Below, in pieces: positions 18,385 through 27,116 of a stretch of DNA of 64,000 nucleotides. Both the position numbers and the translations under genes were made by a program. The stretch's first letter is position 1, and every line of letters begins with the position of its first letter. The notes beneath the pieces were generated by a model that worked only from the letters and a program-made list of their open reading frames with translations, was not told the origin of the DNA and made no database searches. Location: the NCBI GenBank assembly GCA_016186905.1, contig JACPKS010000111.1, positions 1 through 64,000 of the forward strand. The letters run 5' to 3'. Origin of the DNA: Deltaproteobacteria bacterium. Lineage in GTDB: Bacteria > Bdellovibrionota > UBA1018 > UBA923.

Positions 18385-18866
18385 CGTTTTTTTCTCTTGC
18401 GATCAAGGCAGCGCAGGACTTGGCGTGGCACGTATTGGGAGACATCGCCGCCGAAAAGAAAAAGCTCCTTGATCATCGTCGAGCTGATGAAGAACAGGTT
18501 CTGACCCGTCATCATGAAAAACGTCTCCACGCCGGGATTGAGATTCTTGTTCATCGCCGCCATCATGAACTCGTACTCGAAGTCGCTTGCGGCGCGAAGA
18601 CCGCGAATCACGGCGTGCGCGCGGTGCTTGCGCGCGTAATTCATGATGAGACCGTCCCAGCGGTCGACCTTCACGCGCTTATGGCCCTTGAAAACGTCGC
18701 GGATGAGATCGACGCGCTCGTCGACGCCAAGTAGCGGATTCTTGCGGGAACTCGCCGCCACCACGACCGTGATCTCATGGAAAACCGTTAGGCTGCGTTC
18801 GATGATGTCGAGATGCCCGTTGGTCAGCGGGTCGAAATGCCCGGGGTAGATGGCCCTGCGGATCAT
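18381..18866 (-). CDS. coaD: Phosphopantetheine adenylyltransferase
   Basis: Penultimate step of CoA synthesis: 4'-phosphopantetheine plus ATP gives dephospho-CoA. 161 aa, standard length. YPGHFDPLTNGHLDII (7-22) contains the nucleotidyltransferase HxGH-type motif (TNGH). RGLRAASDFEYEFMMAAMN and ISSTMIKEL are family signatures. The hexameric enzyme is cytoplasmic. It overlaps rsmD upstream and the aminotransferase downstream by 4 nt each; rsmD-coaD adjacency is common in bacteria. Confidence 0.96.
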   Translation of the reverse strand: MIRRAIYPGHFDPLTNGHLDIIERSLTVFHEITVVVAASSRKNPLLGVDERVDLIRDVFKGHKRVKVDRWDGLIMNYARKHRAHAVIRGLRAASDFEYEFMMAAMNKNLNPGVETFFMMTGQNLFFISSTMIKELFLFGGDVSQYVPRQVLRCLDRKRKKR

Positions 18867-19501
18867 GTCCGTGATTTTACGAAGAAGTGGACCGCGCTGT
18901 CACCGTAATTCTTGCGATCATACGCGCGCAGCCGCGCTCTGGCCGGCAGATCCGAGGCACGCGACGGGTCGGGTTCGTCGCTTGGTTTTTCTGGCCCCTT
19001 TTCGCGCGCGGCCGCCTCGAAGAGCAGCAGCCCGCCCGCCTCAATGCGATGATGGCGCGCTTCGAGCTCCAAAATCCTCTCAAGCCAGCCTTTCTCGTAC
19101 GGCGGATCGCAGAAGATCACGCGCGCAAGCGGGAGTGCCGCGTACGCAGCCACTACGTCCTGCTTGACCACGCTCATTCCCGGAAGCTCAAGCCCCTGCT
19201 TCTCGAAACACCGCGCGGCGATTTCGAGATTATGCTTGAGCACGCGAAGTACCGGCTTGGACGACTCCACGAACGCGACCGAGCCGGCGCCGTTGCTCGC
19301 CGCTTCGATTCCCCATGCGCCGGTCCCCGCGAAAAGATCGATGACGGCAGCGGCATCCAGGATCGTGCTGCCGCCCCAGCGAAAATTCCTGAGGACGTTG
19401 AAGAGCGCTTGTCTCAAACGCTCGCCCGACGGACGAGTGCCGGGCGCCTGCGGCGAACGAAGCTGAACGCCCTTCAAAAGTCCAGAGGCGATTTGGATCA
19501 T
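18863..19501 (-). CDS. rsmD: 16S rRNA (guanine966-N2)-methyltransferase
   Basis: SAM-dependent methylation of G966 in 16S rRNA. 212 aa. After the N-terminal SGLLKGVQLRSP and TRPSGERLRQALFNVL blocks comes SAM motif I, DLFAGTGAWGIEA, and the catalytic DPPY tetrad in VIFCDPPYEKGW. An insertion rich in charged residues (about 165-190) precedes the last strand. Its stop overlaps the start of coaD. It starts 26 nt after the stop of the 19528 gene. Confidence 0.92.
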   Translation of the reverse strand: MIQIASGLLKGVQLRSPQAPGTRPSGERLRQALFNVLRNFRWGGSTILDAAAVIDLFAGTGAWGIEAASNGAGSVAFVESSKPVLRVLKHNLEIAARCFEKQGLELPGMSVVKQDVVAAYAALPLARVIFCDPPYEKGWLERILELEARHHRIEAGGLLLFEAAAREKGPEKPSDEPDPSRASDLPARARLRAYDRKNYGDSAVHFFVKSRT

Positions 19502-19527
19502 TCAGGTTTATACGGCTGCGTTGGGAT

Positions 19528-20007
19528 TCAGGCGGCTGCTTTGTCTTGAAACGGAATGCGAAACTCCGCTCCCTGATCCGTCATGATCGTAAGCCCCGTG
19601 TCGCTGCACTGAAACGTCACGGTGATGCCCGCACGCGTAAACTCCAACTGCACTTCCGCGCAACCGCCGACTTTGAGCGAGAGATTGCCGTTTCCGCCCT
19701 CGCTTTCGGTTCTCATGAGCGGCTCGTCTTGCACTGCAACGGCATCGGTTTCGGCCATGGTTTCCTCGTACTTTGTCGAAGTTTCATATTGATCGGAGGC
19801 GCGAAGCGGCACTACATTTCCGGCTGTGTTTCCAACCGCGCTTGCGGCGGTTTCATCTTGCGGCGCGTTTACCGCACCCGTCTCAGCGACAGGCTCGTCG
19901 ATTTTGCTTTCGAGATCTTCGATTTCTTTCATGATTCGATCGATCTCCTGGCCTTCTTCACCGGAAGATTCCGCTACTGCCGCCACGTTCTTATTGCTTT
20001 GTTCCAT
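19528..20007 (-). CDS. Small acidic protein of unknown function
   Basis: 159 aa with a good GGAGG ribosome site 5 nt from the ATG. Residues 15-38 form an acidic helix (IDRIMKEIEDLESKI), followed by about 70 residues of acidic low complexity. The last 45 residues look like a compact beta domain (LSLKVGGCAEVQLEFTR, then VTFQCSDTGLTI). No signal peptide. It heads the rsmD-coaD direction. No family recognised. Confidence 0.6.
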   Translation of the reverse strand: MEQSNKNVAAVAESSGEEGQEIDRIMKEIEDLESKIDEPVAETGAVNAPQDETAASAVGNTAGNVVPLRASDQYETSTKYEETMAETDAVAVQDEPLMRTESEGGNGNLSLKVGGCAEVQLEFTRAGITVTFQCSDTGLTIMTDQGAEFRIPFQDKAAA

Positions 20008-20209
20008 AGGTCCTCCATATTTTTTTTCGGCAGACCTTTACAGATTCTGAAGTTTTCAGCTACTTACTATTCCTCACTTGGAAGGGACCTGGCGGAAAAT
20101 TTTTCCCCCTGAACCGGCCAAAGAATTAGGCCACGGGCAATGATCGTCGCATGCGTGAGGCGGCGTCCGATTCAGGCATCTTGAAAATACGGCTGAGGAG
20201 TTGGGACAC

Positions 20210-23053
20210 ATGCCATCCGAGAGCGGGCTTCTCTCTCTTCTGCATGTTGAGGCGTTGCGTTTGCGCCTGAACACGCCGGAAGAAAACGGGGCCCCGGAAA
20301 AAGAAGTCGGAAACAAACCCGAAGCCCTGACGGGCATCGGAATCCGGTCCGAAACCCGGAGCATCGCCGAGCTCTATTCGGACGCATGGCCGACCGGCGT
20401 CAGCGCCGCCGACCTTCGCGGCGCGCTTCACCGCAACCTTCGCAAGGTTTTCGACGCCCTCTTAAAGGACGTCAAGAACGCAAGAGACCGGATGCTTGCC
20501 TTGAACGCCGGCCGGCGCGCGATGGTCGAGCGCCGCCTTGAGTTCATCGCCAGAAGAATCGCGCATGCCCGCGGCGAGCGCTTTCAAAGGCAGCTCACTC
20601 TGACCGAGGTGCTTCGCGACGCGGGAATCGCCGCCGACCGCGAACCGGCGACCCTTGCCGGGGCCGCTTGGGCCGCGTTTCAAGGCGAGGTCGCGCTCTA
20701 CAACGTCTTCGAGCTTTTTTTCCTCAAGTCGCTCGAGTTCCACGCCTGGAGGCCGTTCGAGGACGCCGACCTCCGGCGCATGAATTTCGCCGCGCACAGC
20801 TTTCTCAATCACCGCGCCGTGGACTTCGCCCACGACAAGCACTGCTGGAACTTCGTGCGCAACAACGTGTACTCCTGGTATGTCCCCTCGCAGGAAGTCG
20901 CCGACGCGATCTCGGCGGTGTTGCGCGAGATCGCGCGCAAGACGCCGCTTTCGTGGAGCGACGCGGACCTCTTGAACTGGACCGCCGAGCTCGCAGGCGG
21001 GCTCTCGCATCTGCGTTTCCGCGAGGACCGCGCGCACGCCGAAAATATCGTCGCGTTCGTCGAAAAACATCTCGGCATCCCGCTCGTGAGCGAGTTCCAC
21101 GGCCGCTGCGTTTGCAGCAAAGTTCTCCTGCCCGCGCTTGAGCGCGGAGGCATCGCGCTGGCGATTCTCGACCGGCTGCTTTCAAGTTTGAGCGGAACGA
21201 TCTCGCTCCACGAAGAAGAAATGAACCCGGAGTCCAAGCAACTTCAGAACGCGCTCTGGGCGTGCGAGTCGGAAGGCCTGGAACTTTTTTGGACCGAGGT
21301 CATGTCGCTCTTGAAAACGCTCTCGAGCGTCAGCGCCGACAAGGCGATCGCGCCGGTGTATCCGCATCTTGTGACGGACTCCGCGCCCCTGTACCGCGTT
21401 CCGCACGTGCTTCGCGGCGTTCAGATGCTGGCCCTTGAGCTGCACAACCTCGACCAGATGCCTTTGAGCGGCCCCGAGCTCTCGGCTCTGCATCATGGGT
21501 CCGCCGGCCAGATCCAGCAGCTCGAAATGTTCGACCTTGCGATCGTGACCGACTCTCCTGAGCGGGCCAAGTCGGCCAACTGGATGGCCGCGCTCGCCGA
21601 TCAACTTCCCTATTGGAAGTCGCTCGTCGGCTCGGCGACGAATCTCAACTGGGGCGAGCTGCACCTTTACCTCGCGCTCTCGAAGCTGAAGGAAAACAGC
21701 GTCTGCGTCTATCTCTCGCATCGCATGCTGCCGGAAGGGCGCGACGGCGACAAGCTCCGCAAGGCCCTCCTCTCGCAGGCAGCGCTCCAGGAGCTCATCG
21801 AGGTTCAGGGCGGCGCTCTCGGGACCCATCGTTATGTCTACGTCTTCCGCAGAACGGCCGACAAAGCCCGGCGCGACGTCCATCGGCCCCGTTTCGGAAA
21901 AACCGAAACCTTCAACGCGGACGACCTGGCAAGCAGGCTGGAAAACGCCAACTGCGTGCAATCCGAAATTCTCGAGCGCGGCTGGAGCCACCTCTTCGTA
22001 ACGGGAAACGCCCCGCTCGTACGCCATCTGGAGCATCGGTTCCCGAAGCTTATGCACGTTGCGTCCGTGCAAGGCGTTCCATGCGCGGCAGGCGATGGCA
22101 AACGATCCGCCGGACAAGTCTCCTTCACCATGGCCAATCAGCTGACCGGCGCGCTTCACGGGTGGCCGACGGAGACCGGCGTTCGCTTTCACACCCACTC
22201 GAACAACGAGGCGTCGTGGCGGATCTTTCCGCGCAATCCGCTCGATGTTTCATGGCTCGAATGCCTGCTCAATTCGGGCGTGACGCAGTCGTGGATCCGC
22301 CACCGCGCGCAGCAAACGCCCGGGCGTCATCTCAAGATCAACGACGTCCGCCAGATTCCGGTGGTCGATCTCTCCCACGTATCCAGCGCCGACGTTCACC
22401 GCGCATCGGAATTATTGGGAACAGTCCGTCCGGATCGCACGGCTCTTGGGGACTGGCTCGCTCACGGCGACGCGCTTGCCATGCGAAAAGCGAAGTTCAT
22501 GGCGCTTGCCAGCCGCGTGGGCTCGATGGAAAAGCTTCTCGATCGCTATCGGCCGCTTTTCAAGGATGGAACTTTGGACGGAACCTCCGGGCTTCCGGAG
22601 CTTCGGCCCGAAGCCATCACGCATTTCTACCCGGATCGGCTGCTTTGCGCTCTGGCGAAGTCGCCTGACGCGCAGATCCAGTATCGTTCGCGCGAGTTAT
22701 CGCCGCTGCCTTCAGACAGCTGGACCGTCTTGAGCGCGGACTGCGTCGTTCAACCGCGCCGGTCTTTTATCGTCATTGCCACGCGCCAGGGGCCCTCGAT
22801 TCAGCTCACCGTCCCCACTGGGGCCGAGAAATTCGTCGCATCGCAGATTATGGCAATGGCAGGACGAACCTGGAGCGAAACGCTGTCATTGCTCCAGATT
22901 CCGATGGATGTCTCCCTTTTCGCCGCGCAGTCCAGCGAAATCGTCCGTGCCTTGAACCAAACCGCGCAGGAAACCGATCTCTATCGCGACGCGATTGATC
23001 GGCTCGCTTGCGATCTGTTCGAGATGCCCGCCGAGCTGCGTGAGTCTTTTTAA
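20210..23053 (+). CDS. Degenerate N6-adenine methyltransferase-like protein
   Basis: 947-aa protein whose order of segments matches large type IIG/BREX-like adenine methyltransferases but whose active-site motifs are gone. A helical N-terminal half is followed by HGRCVCSKVLLPAL (about 296-309), where DPxCGSGxFL would stand. FDLAIVTDSP (about 440-449) then stands where fDvIvgNPPY is expected, with TDSP replacing NPPY. Next come the strand/helix GELHLYLALSKLKENS and LRKALL near 515, normal for this fold. LECLLNSGVTQSWI with RQIPVVD (about 685-716) resembles the TaqI-type specificity domain. ATG 20210 has GAGGAG 9 nt upstream; TTG 20201 abuts it. Probably not catalytic; DNA or SAM binding is untested. 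No restriction partner is nearby. Confidence 0.6.
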   Translation: MPSESGLLSLLHVEALRLRLNTPEENGAPEKEVGNKPEALTGIGIRSETRSIAELYSDAWPTGVSAADLRGALHRNLRKVFDALLKDVKNARDRMLALNAGRRAMVERRLEFIARRIAHARGERFQRQLTLTEVLRDAGIAADREPATLAGAAWAAFQGEVALYNVFELFFLKSLEFHAWRPFEDADLRRMNFAAHSFLNHRAVDFAHDKHCWNFVRNNVYSWYVPSQEVADAISAVLREIARKTPLSWSDADLLNWTAELAGGLSHLRFREDRAHAENIVAFVEKHLGIPLVSEFHGRCVCSKVLLPALERGGIALAILDRLLSSLSGTISLHEEEMNPESKQLQNALWACESEGLELFWTEVMSLLKTLSSVSADKAIAPVYPHLVTDSAPLYRVPHVLRGVQMLALELHNLDQMPLSGPELSALHHGSAGQIQQLEMFDLAIVTDSPERAKSANWMAALADQLPYWKSLVGSATNLNWGELHLYLALSKLKENSVCVYLSHRMLPEGRDGDKLRKALLSQAALQELIEVQGGALGTHRYVYVFRRTADKARRDVHRPRFGKTETFNADDLASRLENANCVQSEILERGWSHLFVTGNAPLVRHLEHRFPKLMHVASVQGVPCAAGDGKRSAGQVSFTMANQLTGALHGWPTETGVRFHTHSNNEASWRIFPRNPLDVSWLECLLNSGVTQSWIRHRAQQTPGRHLKINDVRQIPVVDLSHVSSADVHRASELLGTVRPDRTALGDWLAHGDALAMRKAKFMALASRVGSMEKLLDRYRPLFKDGTLDGTSGLPELRPEAITHFYPDRLLCALAKSPDAQIQYRSRELSPLPSDSWTVLSADCVVQPRRSFIVIATRQGPSIQLTVPTGAEKFVASQIMAMAGRTWSETLSLLQIPMDVSLFAAQSSEIVRALNQTAQETDLYRDAIDRLACDLFEMPAELRESF

Positions 23054-23057
23054 TCAA

Positions 23058-23249
23058 CCTGCGAAGCGTATTTTCGCTTTAGACAAGGAAGTTTTCGATG
23101 AACGAGGAGGCTCTTCTCGGGCAGGAGCCCGAGAAGTGAGTCAGCACGAAGTGCTGTCGCGAAGCAGGATGCGAAGCGAAACGCCGTAATAGGCTGCCGA
23201 CGAAGTGAGGAGAAAACTGACGCAGTATAAAGCGAAAAGACGCGAGCAG
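23058..23249. repeat. Stop-adjacent palindromic repeat, copy A
   Basis: Starts 4 nt after the stop of the preceding gene. The terminal arms CCTGCGAAGCGTATTTTCGC and the complement of GCGAAAAGACGCGAGCAG can pair. Internal hairpins are CTTCTCGGG/CCCGAGAAG (23113-23136) and CAGCAC/GTGCTG (23142-23156). It shares GAACGAGGAGGCT and GGCTGCCGACGAAGTGAG with copy B at 39610-39733, where arm bases differ in a compensatory way (TTTTCGCTTTA versus TTTTGCCTTTA). Confidence 0.75.
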
Positions 23250-23269
23250 TTGTGGTAAGCTAAAGGCGC

Positions 23270-24055
23270 ATGTCGTCGTTGAGCCGGGCAAACCTCTCGC
23301 TATCGCTTTACTTCAAGGCGCTCTGCCAGCGCTTTCTCTTTCTCGAACACCTGGCCGAGTCGCTTGAGGAGTGGTCGGCTCAGAGAGGGCTTGGAGAGAA
23401 GTCCGCCGAGGTCTGCGCGCGCTGGACGAAAGAAAAATCCAGTTTCGCCCGGCTTTCCCGTGAAGTACATGATGCGGCAGTTGCAGTCGAGGACCATGTC
23501 GCATCCCGGCCCCGCCCCTTGCTCGACTTCAGGCTCGACCGGATCCTCGATGACCGGCCGGCCGACTCTTTCGTCGCGGATCTCGAAAGACAAATCCTGG
23601 AATACGAAGCGGCCTTCCTCTCCTGCGTTCTGACGTCCGCTCCAGATCTCACCGCGAAATTTCGAAAGATCGCGCTCCAATGGGGCCGCATGATCGCGCA
23701 CGATTTTCTTCTCGGGTCGGGCGTCGAAGGCCTAAGCGCGCAATTACGCTTTCGCGGTTTTCTTGCCATCGTGAAAGAGACGCTTTTTGGCGGCACTTTA
23801 GGCCTTGCCGCGCTCGTCGTACGCCGGCATACCTCCGACTGCATCGAATTCGACCTGGTCTCGTGCCCGCACCGCCGGCTTCGCGAAGCGGCCGGACTCG
23901 CAGCCGAGGTCACGGATTTCGCGTGCGATCTTGAAGCGAGGGTCACGCGGGGCTTCGCCACGGCGCTGATTCCGGAAGCGCGCCACAGCCGCACCCGAAC
24001 GCAATGGCGTGGAGAGCCGCACTGCAAGGACGAGCTGATTCTGCGAACGACATGA
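23270..24055 (+). CDS. Unknown protein, possibly ATC-hydrolase-like fold
   Basis: 261 aa, largely helical N-terminal two thirds. The C-terminal third shows spaced Cys and a CP...C...TRT...C arrangement: FDLVSCPHRR, then FACDLEARVTRGF, then RTRTQWRGEPHC. This resembles the L-2-amino-thiazoline-4-carboxylic acid hydrolase-like family, but the resemblance is short and from memory. Its stop overlaps the start of the ChaN-like gene (ATGA), so the two are coupled. It follows the methyltransferase-like gene across the repeat element, in the same direction. Confidence 0.45.
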   Translation: MSSLSRANLSLSLYFKALCQRFLFLEHLAESLEEWSAQRGLGEKSAEVCARWTKEKSSFARLSREVHDAAVAVEDHVASRPRPLLDFRLDRILDDRPADSFVADLERQILEYEAAFLSCVLTSAPDLTAKFRKIALQWGRMIAHDFLLGSGVEGLSAQLRFRGFLAIVKETLFGGTLGLAALVVRRHTSDCIEFDLVSCPHRRLREAAGLAAEVTDFACDLEARVTRGFATALIPEARHSRTRTQWRGEPHCKDELILRTT

Positions 24056-25767
24056 AGAGCACAGCCGCGGACTCAACCCACAAGCGCCTGGTCCGCCTTC
24101 AACGACACATCCACAACACGATCAAGGCCGAGGTGCGCAAGGCGCTGGGCTCGCAATCGGCCGCGATCCGCCGCTATTACGAGGCATACAAGCGCGAGTT
24201 CCGCGGGCCGGTTCGGCACTCGAGCAAAGAGGAGCTTCTGAAGGATTGCGTGCGCGCGCACATCGTGCTCGTGGGCGACTATCACACGTTCTCGCAGTCG
24301 CAGAAAGCGGCGTTAAGGCTTCTGCGCGAGCTCGTGAACTGGGACACGCCGATTACGTTGGCCCTTGAGATGGTGCCCTCCGCGCATCAAAAAACGCTCG
24401 ACGGGCTGTTATCGGGCCGGCTCGGCGAGGAAGAGTTCTTGAGGCGCGTCGACTACCCGCGCTCCTGGGGGTTTCCGTGGCCGCACTTCCGGCCGCTTCT
24501 GGTTTTCGCGAAAGAACACAAGCTGCCGGTGCTGGCGCTCAACGTCGACTCCCCCCATCTCGAAGCGCGCGATGCGCATGCCGCGTCGATCCTGGCCGCG
24601 TACGCGAAGAAACATCCCGCCCGCAAGATCTTCGCAATCTACGGCGACCTCCATATCGCGCGAGGGCACATCCCCAAATACCTGAAGAGAAGGTTCACCG
24701 AGGAAAATCTCAGGCGGCGGCTGCTTACCGTTTTTCAGAACAGCGAATCGCTGTACTGGAAGCTCGCAACGCAAAAAATGGAACACACCATCGACGTGCT
24801 CCGGCTGGGGCGCGGAAGGTATTGCATCATGAACGCCGCGCCCTGGGTGAAACTGCAGTCGTACCTGCAATGGGCCGAGGCCGCGACCGAAACGGGCGAG
24901 GCGCCCGAACTCACGGCCGGTTCAAGAGCGACGCTGCAGGACGTGCCGCTTCAGGAAATTCCGCTTCACGACGTTCCGTTGCACGAGATGGCGCACGATT
25001 GCCTGAGAAACCTCGCCGAGCTGCTGGGAATCCCGCTTCCCAGCGGCGTCGATTTCACGATCCAGACGGTTCACGACCTGGCGTTTTTGGAGAGCGCCCG
25101 AAGCCGGGCCGAGCTCACGCGCGTGGAGCGAAAGATCGTGAAATACCACGTCATCGGCAACCGTACGCTTTACATCCGCGACCACCACACGCTTTACCTG
25201 CCTTCGACCGGAATCAATTCGCTGTGCGAGGGCGTGGCCCGGCTGCTGCACGCGATGGTTTCGCGCAGCCGCACGCTTTTTCACGATCCGTCCGAGCATT
25301 TCTTCGCGGCCGCGCTCGCCGCCGCCGTGGCGTATTTCGGGAGCAAGGTTTTGAACCACAAACGCAAGTGCGACCTCGAAGAGGATTTTCGGCTGCTGCT
25401 CGAACGGCCCCTCACGAGCCGCGCTCTGCCGCGCGAGCGCCTGCAGAGAAAAGTCGCGCGCGCCGTGCTCTCGCACTGCCGCGCCAACCGCGCGTTTTTG
25501 CGAGACGGAGAGTACCGCGCACCCCGCTCGGCTACGGGGCCGTCGCAAACCTCGGTTTTTCTGGAGACTGCGCTCGCGCTCGGCGCAATCTTGGGAGAGC
25601 GGCTTTATGCGGCCTTTGTGGAGGGGAAATTCCCCGCCGACAAGATCCGCGCGCTTTTCAAGGCGAATCTCGATTCGCCGAAAGCCGCGCGGCGGTTGTA
25701 TCTCGGGCTTCTCACCGATTTGAAAGACGTGACGCTCGCGCATGCGAGCAAGCAGTCGCTGTTGTGA
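24052..25767 (+). CDS. ChaN-like haem-binding/TIKI superfamily protein
   Basis: 571 aa from ATG 24052, chosen because it overlaps the upstream stop. The N-terminal ChaN/PF04187 domain (about 65-220) is clear. IVLVGDYHTFSQSQ carries the first His, followed by ALEMVPSAHQ, DYPRSWGFPWPHFRP, and FAIYGDLHIARGHIPKYL with the second His pair. Family members bind haem or act as metalloproteases of the TIKI/TraB group. There is no signal peptide or lipobox, so unlike ChaN it is probably cytoplasmic. The second half (about 300-571) is helical and unrecognised, including a short PLQEIPLHDVPLHE repeat. Confidence 0.75.
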   Translation: MKSTAADSTHKRLVRLQRHIHNTIKAEVRKALGSQSAAIRRYYEAYKREFRGPVRHSSKEELLKDCVRAHIVLVGDYHTFSQSQKAALRLLRELVNWDTPITLALEMVPSAHQKTLDGLLSGRLGEEEFLRRVDYPRSWGFPWPHFRPLLVFAKEHKLPVLALNVDSPHLEARDAHAASILAAYAKKHPARKIFAIYGDLHIARGHIPKYLKRRFTEENLRRRLLTVFQNSESLYWKLATQKMEHTIDVLRLGRGRYCIMNAAPWVKLQSYLQWAEAATETGEAPELTAGSRATLQDVPLQEIPLHDVPLHEMAHDCLRNLAELLGIPLPSGVDFTIQTVHDLAFLESARSRAELTRVERKIVKYHVIGNRTLYIRDHHTLYLPSTGINSLCEGVARLLHAMVSRSRTLFHDPSEHFFAAALAAAVAYFGSKVLNHKRKCDLEEDFRLLLERPLTSRALPRERLQRKVARAVLSHCRANRAFLRDGEYRAPRSATGPSQTSVFLETALALGAILGERLYAAFVEGKFPADKIRALFKANLDSPKAARRLYLGLLTDLKDVTLAHASKQSLL

Positions 25768-25769
25768 CG

Positions 25770-27116
25770 CTAGCGGCGCTCGAGCCAGCGGTAGATCGTG
25801 CGGGGTGCTACGCCCAGAATGCCGGCCGCCTTGTTCTTGTCGCCGTCGCAAAGCCTGAGCGTCTCCTCGATGAGGCGGTCCTCGGCGCTTTGAAGCGAGG
25901 TGCCCACCGCGATGCGGATCTCGCGCGAGCGCTCGGCCTGCGCGATGTGCGGCGGCAGCAGCTCCGGCGTGAAACACGCGCCGGCGGCAAGGGCCGTGGC
26001 GCGCTCGACGACGTTGCGCAGCTCGCGCACGTTTCCGGGCCAGGAATACGAGCGCAGAAGATCGAGCGTTTCTGAGTCGAGCGCAAGTTCGGCCCGTGAG
26101 TCGCGCCGCGCGAACTCCGCGAGGAACGCGCGCGTGAGCGGTTCGACGTCCTCGGCGCGATTTCGCAGCGTCGGCACTTCAAGAACGACAACGCTCAGGC
26201 GATACAAAAGATCCTCGCGGAAGAGGCCCTCTTGTACGAGCGCCTGCAGGGAGCGATGGGAAGCCGCGATCCAGCGCACGTCGCACAACGCGGGCTTTGT
26301 GGCCCCCAACGGCTGCACCTGCCGCTCCTGGATCACGCGCAAGAGCTTCACCTGCGCCGCGAGCGGCATGCTTCCGATCTCGTCGATGAAAAAACTTCCG
26401 CCCTCGGCCGAACGGATCAATCCCGCGCGGGCGGCGTCGGCTCCCGTGAACGCGCCTTTCTCGAAGCCGAAGAGCTCGCTTTCGACGAGCGTTTCGGGAA
26501 CCGCTCCGGCATTGAACGCCATGAATGGTTTTGAGCCGCGCGCGCTCGCGGCATGCAGGTGGCGCGCGATCACTTCTTTTCCGGTGCCGCTCTCGCCCAC
26601 GATCAAAACCGACGCGAGCGAAGCCGCGACTTTCTCGGCCGTCGCCACGAGATCGGCGAACGCACGCGAGGCGAAAATCGGACGGCTGCCCCGCGCTTCC
26701 GATCCCGCCGCGGCGGAGGTTCGTCGCGCGCGAAGCCGCTGCGCCGCTCTCTCCACTTCGAGCAACACCGGAACGATGTCGCTCTTGCGCAGGGGCTTGG
26801 TGAGAAAATGCAGCGCGCCCTGGCGCATGGCCGAAACCGCTTCTTCAAGCCTTCCGTAAGCCGTCATGAACACGAACGGCGTCTCGCGGCCGCCCGACGC
26901 GGAACGAATCCGGCGGAAGGATTCAAAAAACTGAATCCCGTCCATGCGCGGCATGCGCACGTCCGAGAACACCAGATTGAATTCTCCCTCGGCGGCGCAT
27001 TCCAACGCCGCTTGGCCGTCGGCGGCCGTCACGACCTCGTGCCCCAGGCGCCTTAGCATCTCGGCCATCGCGTCGCGGTTGTGAGCTTCGTCCTCGGCGA
27101 TCAAAATCCTAAGCAA
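25770..27116 (-). CDS. Sigma-54-dependent response regulator (NtrC family)
   Basis: 448 aa. The receiver domain has Asp9, phospho-acceptor Asp52 (FSDVRMP) and Lys107. The AAA+ domain has Walker A GESGTGKE (174-181), the GAFTGA loop (221-226) that contacts sigma-54, and Walker B FFIDEIG (about 243). A C-terminal Fis-type helix-turn-helix ends APRTIYRWLERR. It activates sigma-54 promoters when phosphorylated by the upstream kinase. TTG at 27116 is inferred because the receiver fold starts there, and GGGGGAG of the overlapping kinase 3' end serves as ribosome site. It overlaps the kinase by 8 nt. Confidence 0.92.
   Translation of the reverse strand: MLRILIAEDEAHNRDAMAEMLRRLGHEVVTAADGQAALECAAEGEFNLVFSDVRMPRMDGIQFFESFRRIRSASGGRETPFVFMTAYGRLEEAVSAMRQGALHFLTKPLRKSDIVPVLLEVERAAQRLRARRTSAAAGSEARGSRPIFASRAFADLVATAEKVAASLASVLIVGESGTGKEVIARHLHAASARGSKPFMAFNAGAVPETLVESELFGFEKGAFTGADAARAGLIRSAEGGSFFIDEIGSMPLAAQVKLLRVIQERQVQPLGATKPALCDVRWIAASHRSLQALVQEGLFREDLLYRLSVVVLEVPTLRNRAEDVEPLTRAFLAEFARRDSRAELALDSETLDLLRSYSWPGNVRELRNVVERATALAAGACFTPELLPPHIAQAERSREIRIAVGTSLQSAEDRLIEETLRLCDGDKNKAAGILGVAPRTIYRWLERR

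Noticed and set aside
20210-23053. Considered as an active type IIG restriction-modification enzyme.
   Set aside because: No nuclease motif at the N-terminus, and NPPY and the SAM loop are absent.
24477-26075. A 532-codon plus-strand frame across the ChaN-like gene and the end of the response regulator.
   Set aside because: No recognisable domain, extreme Arg/Ala content; it overlaps two genes with clear motifs.
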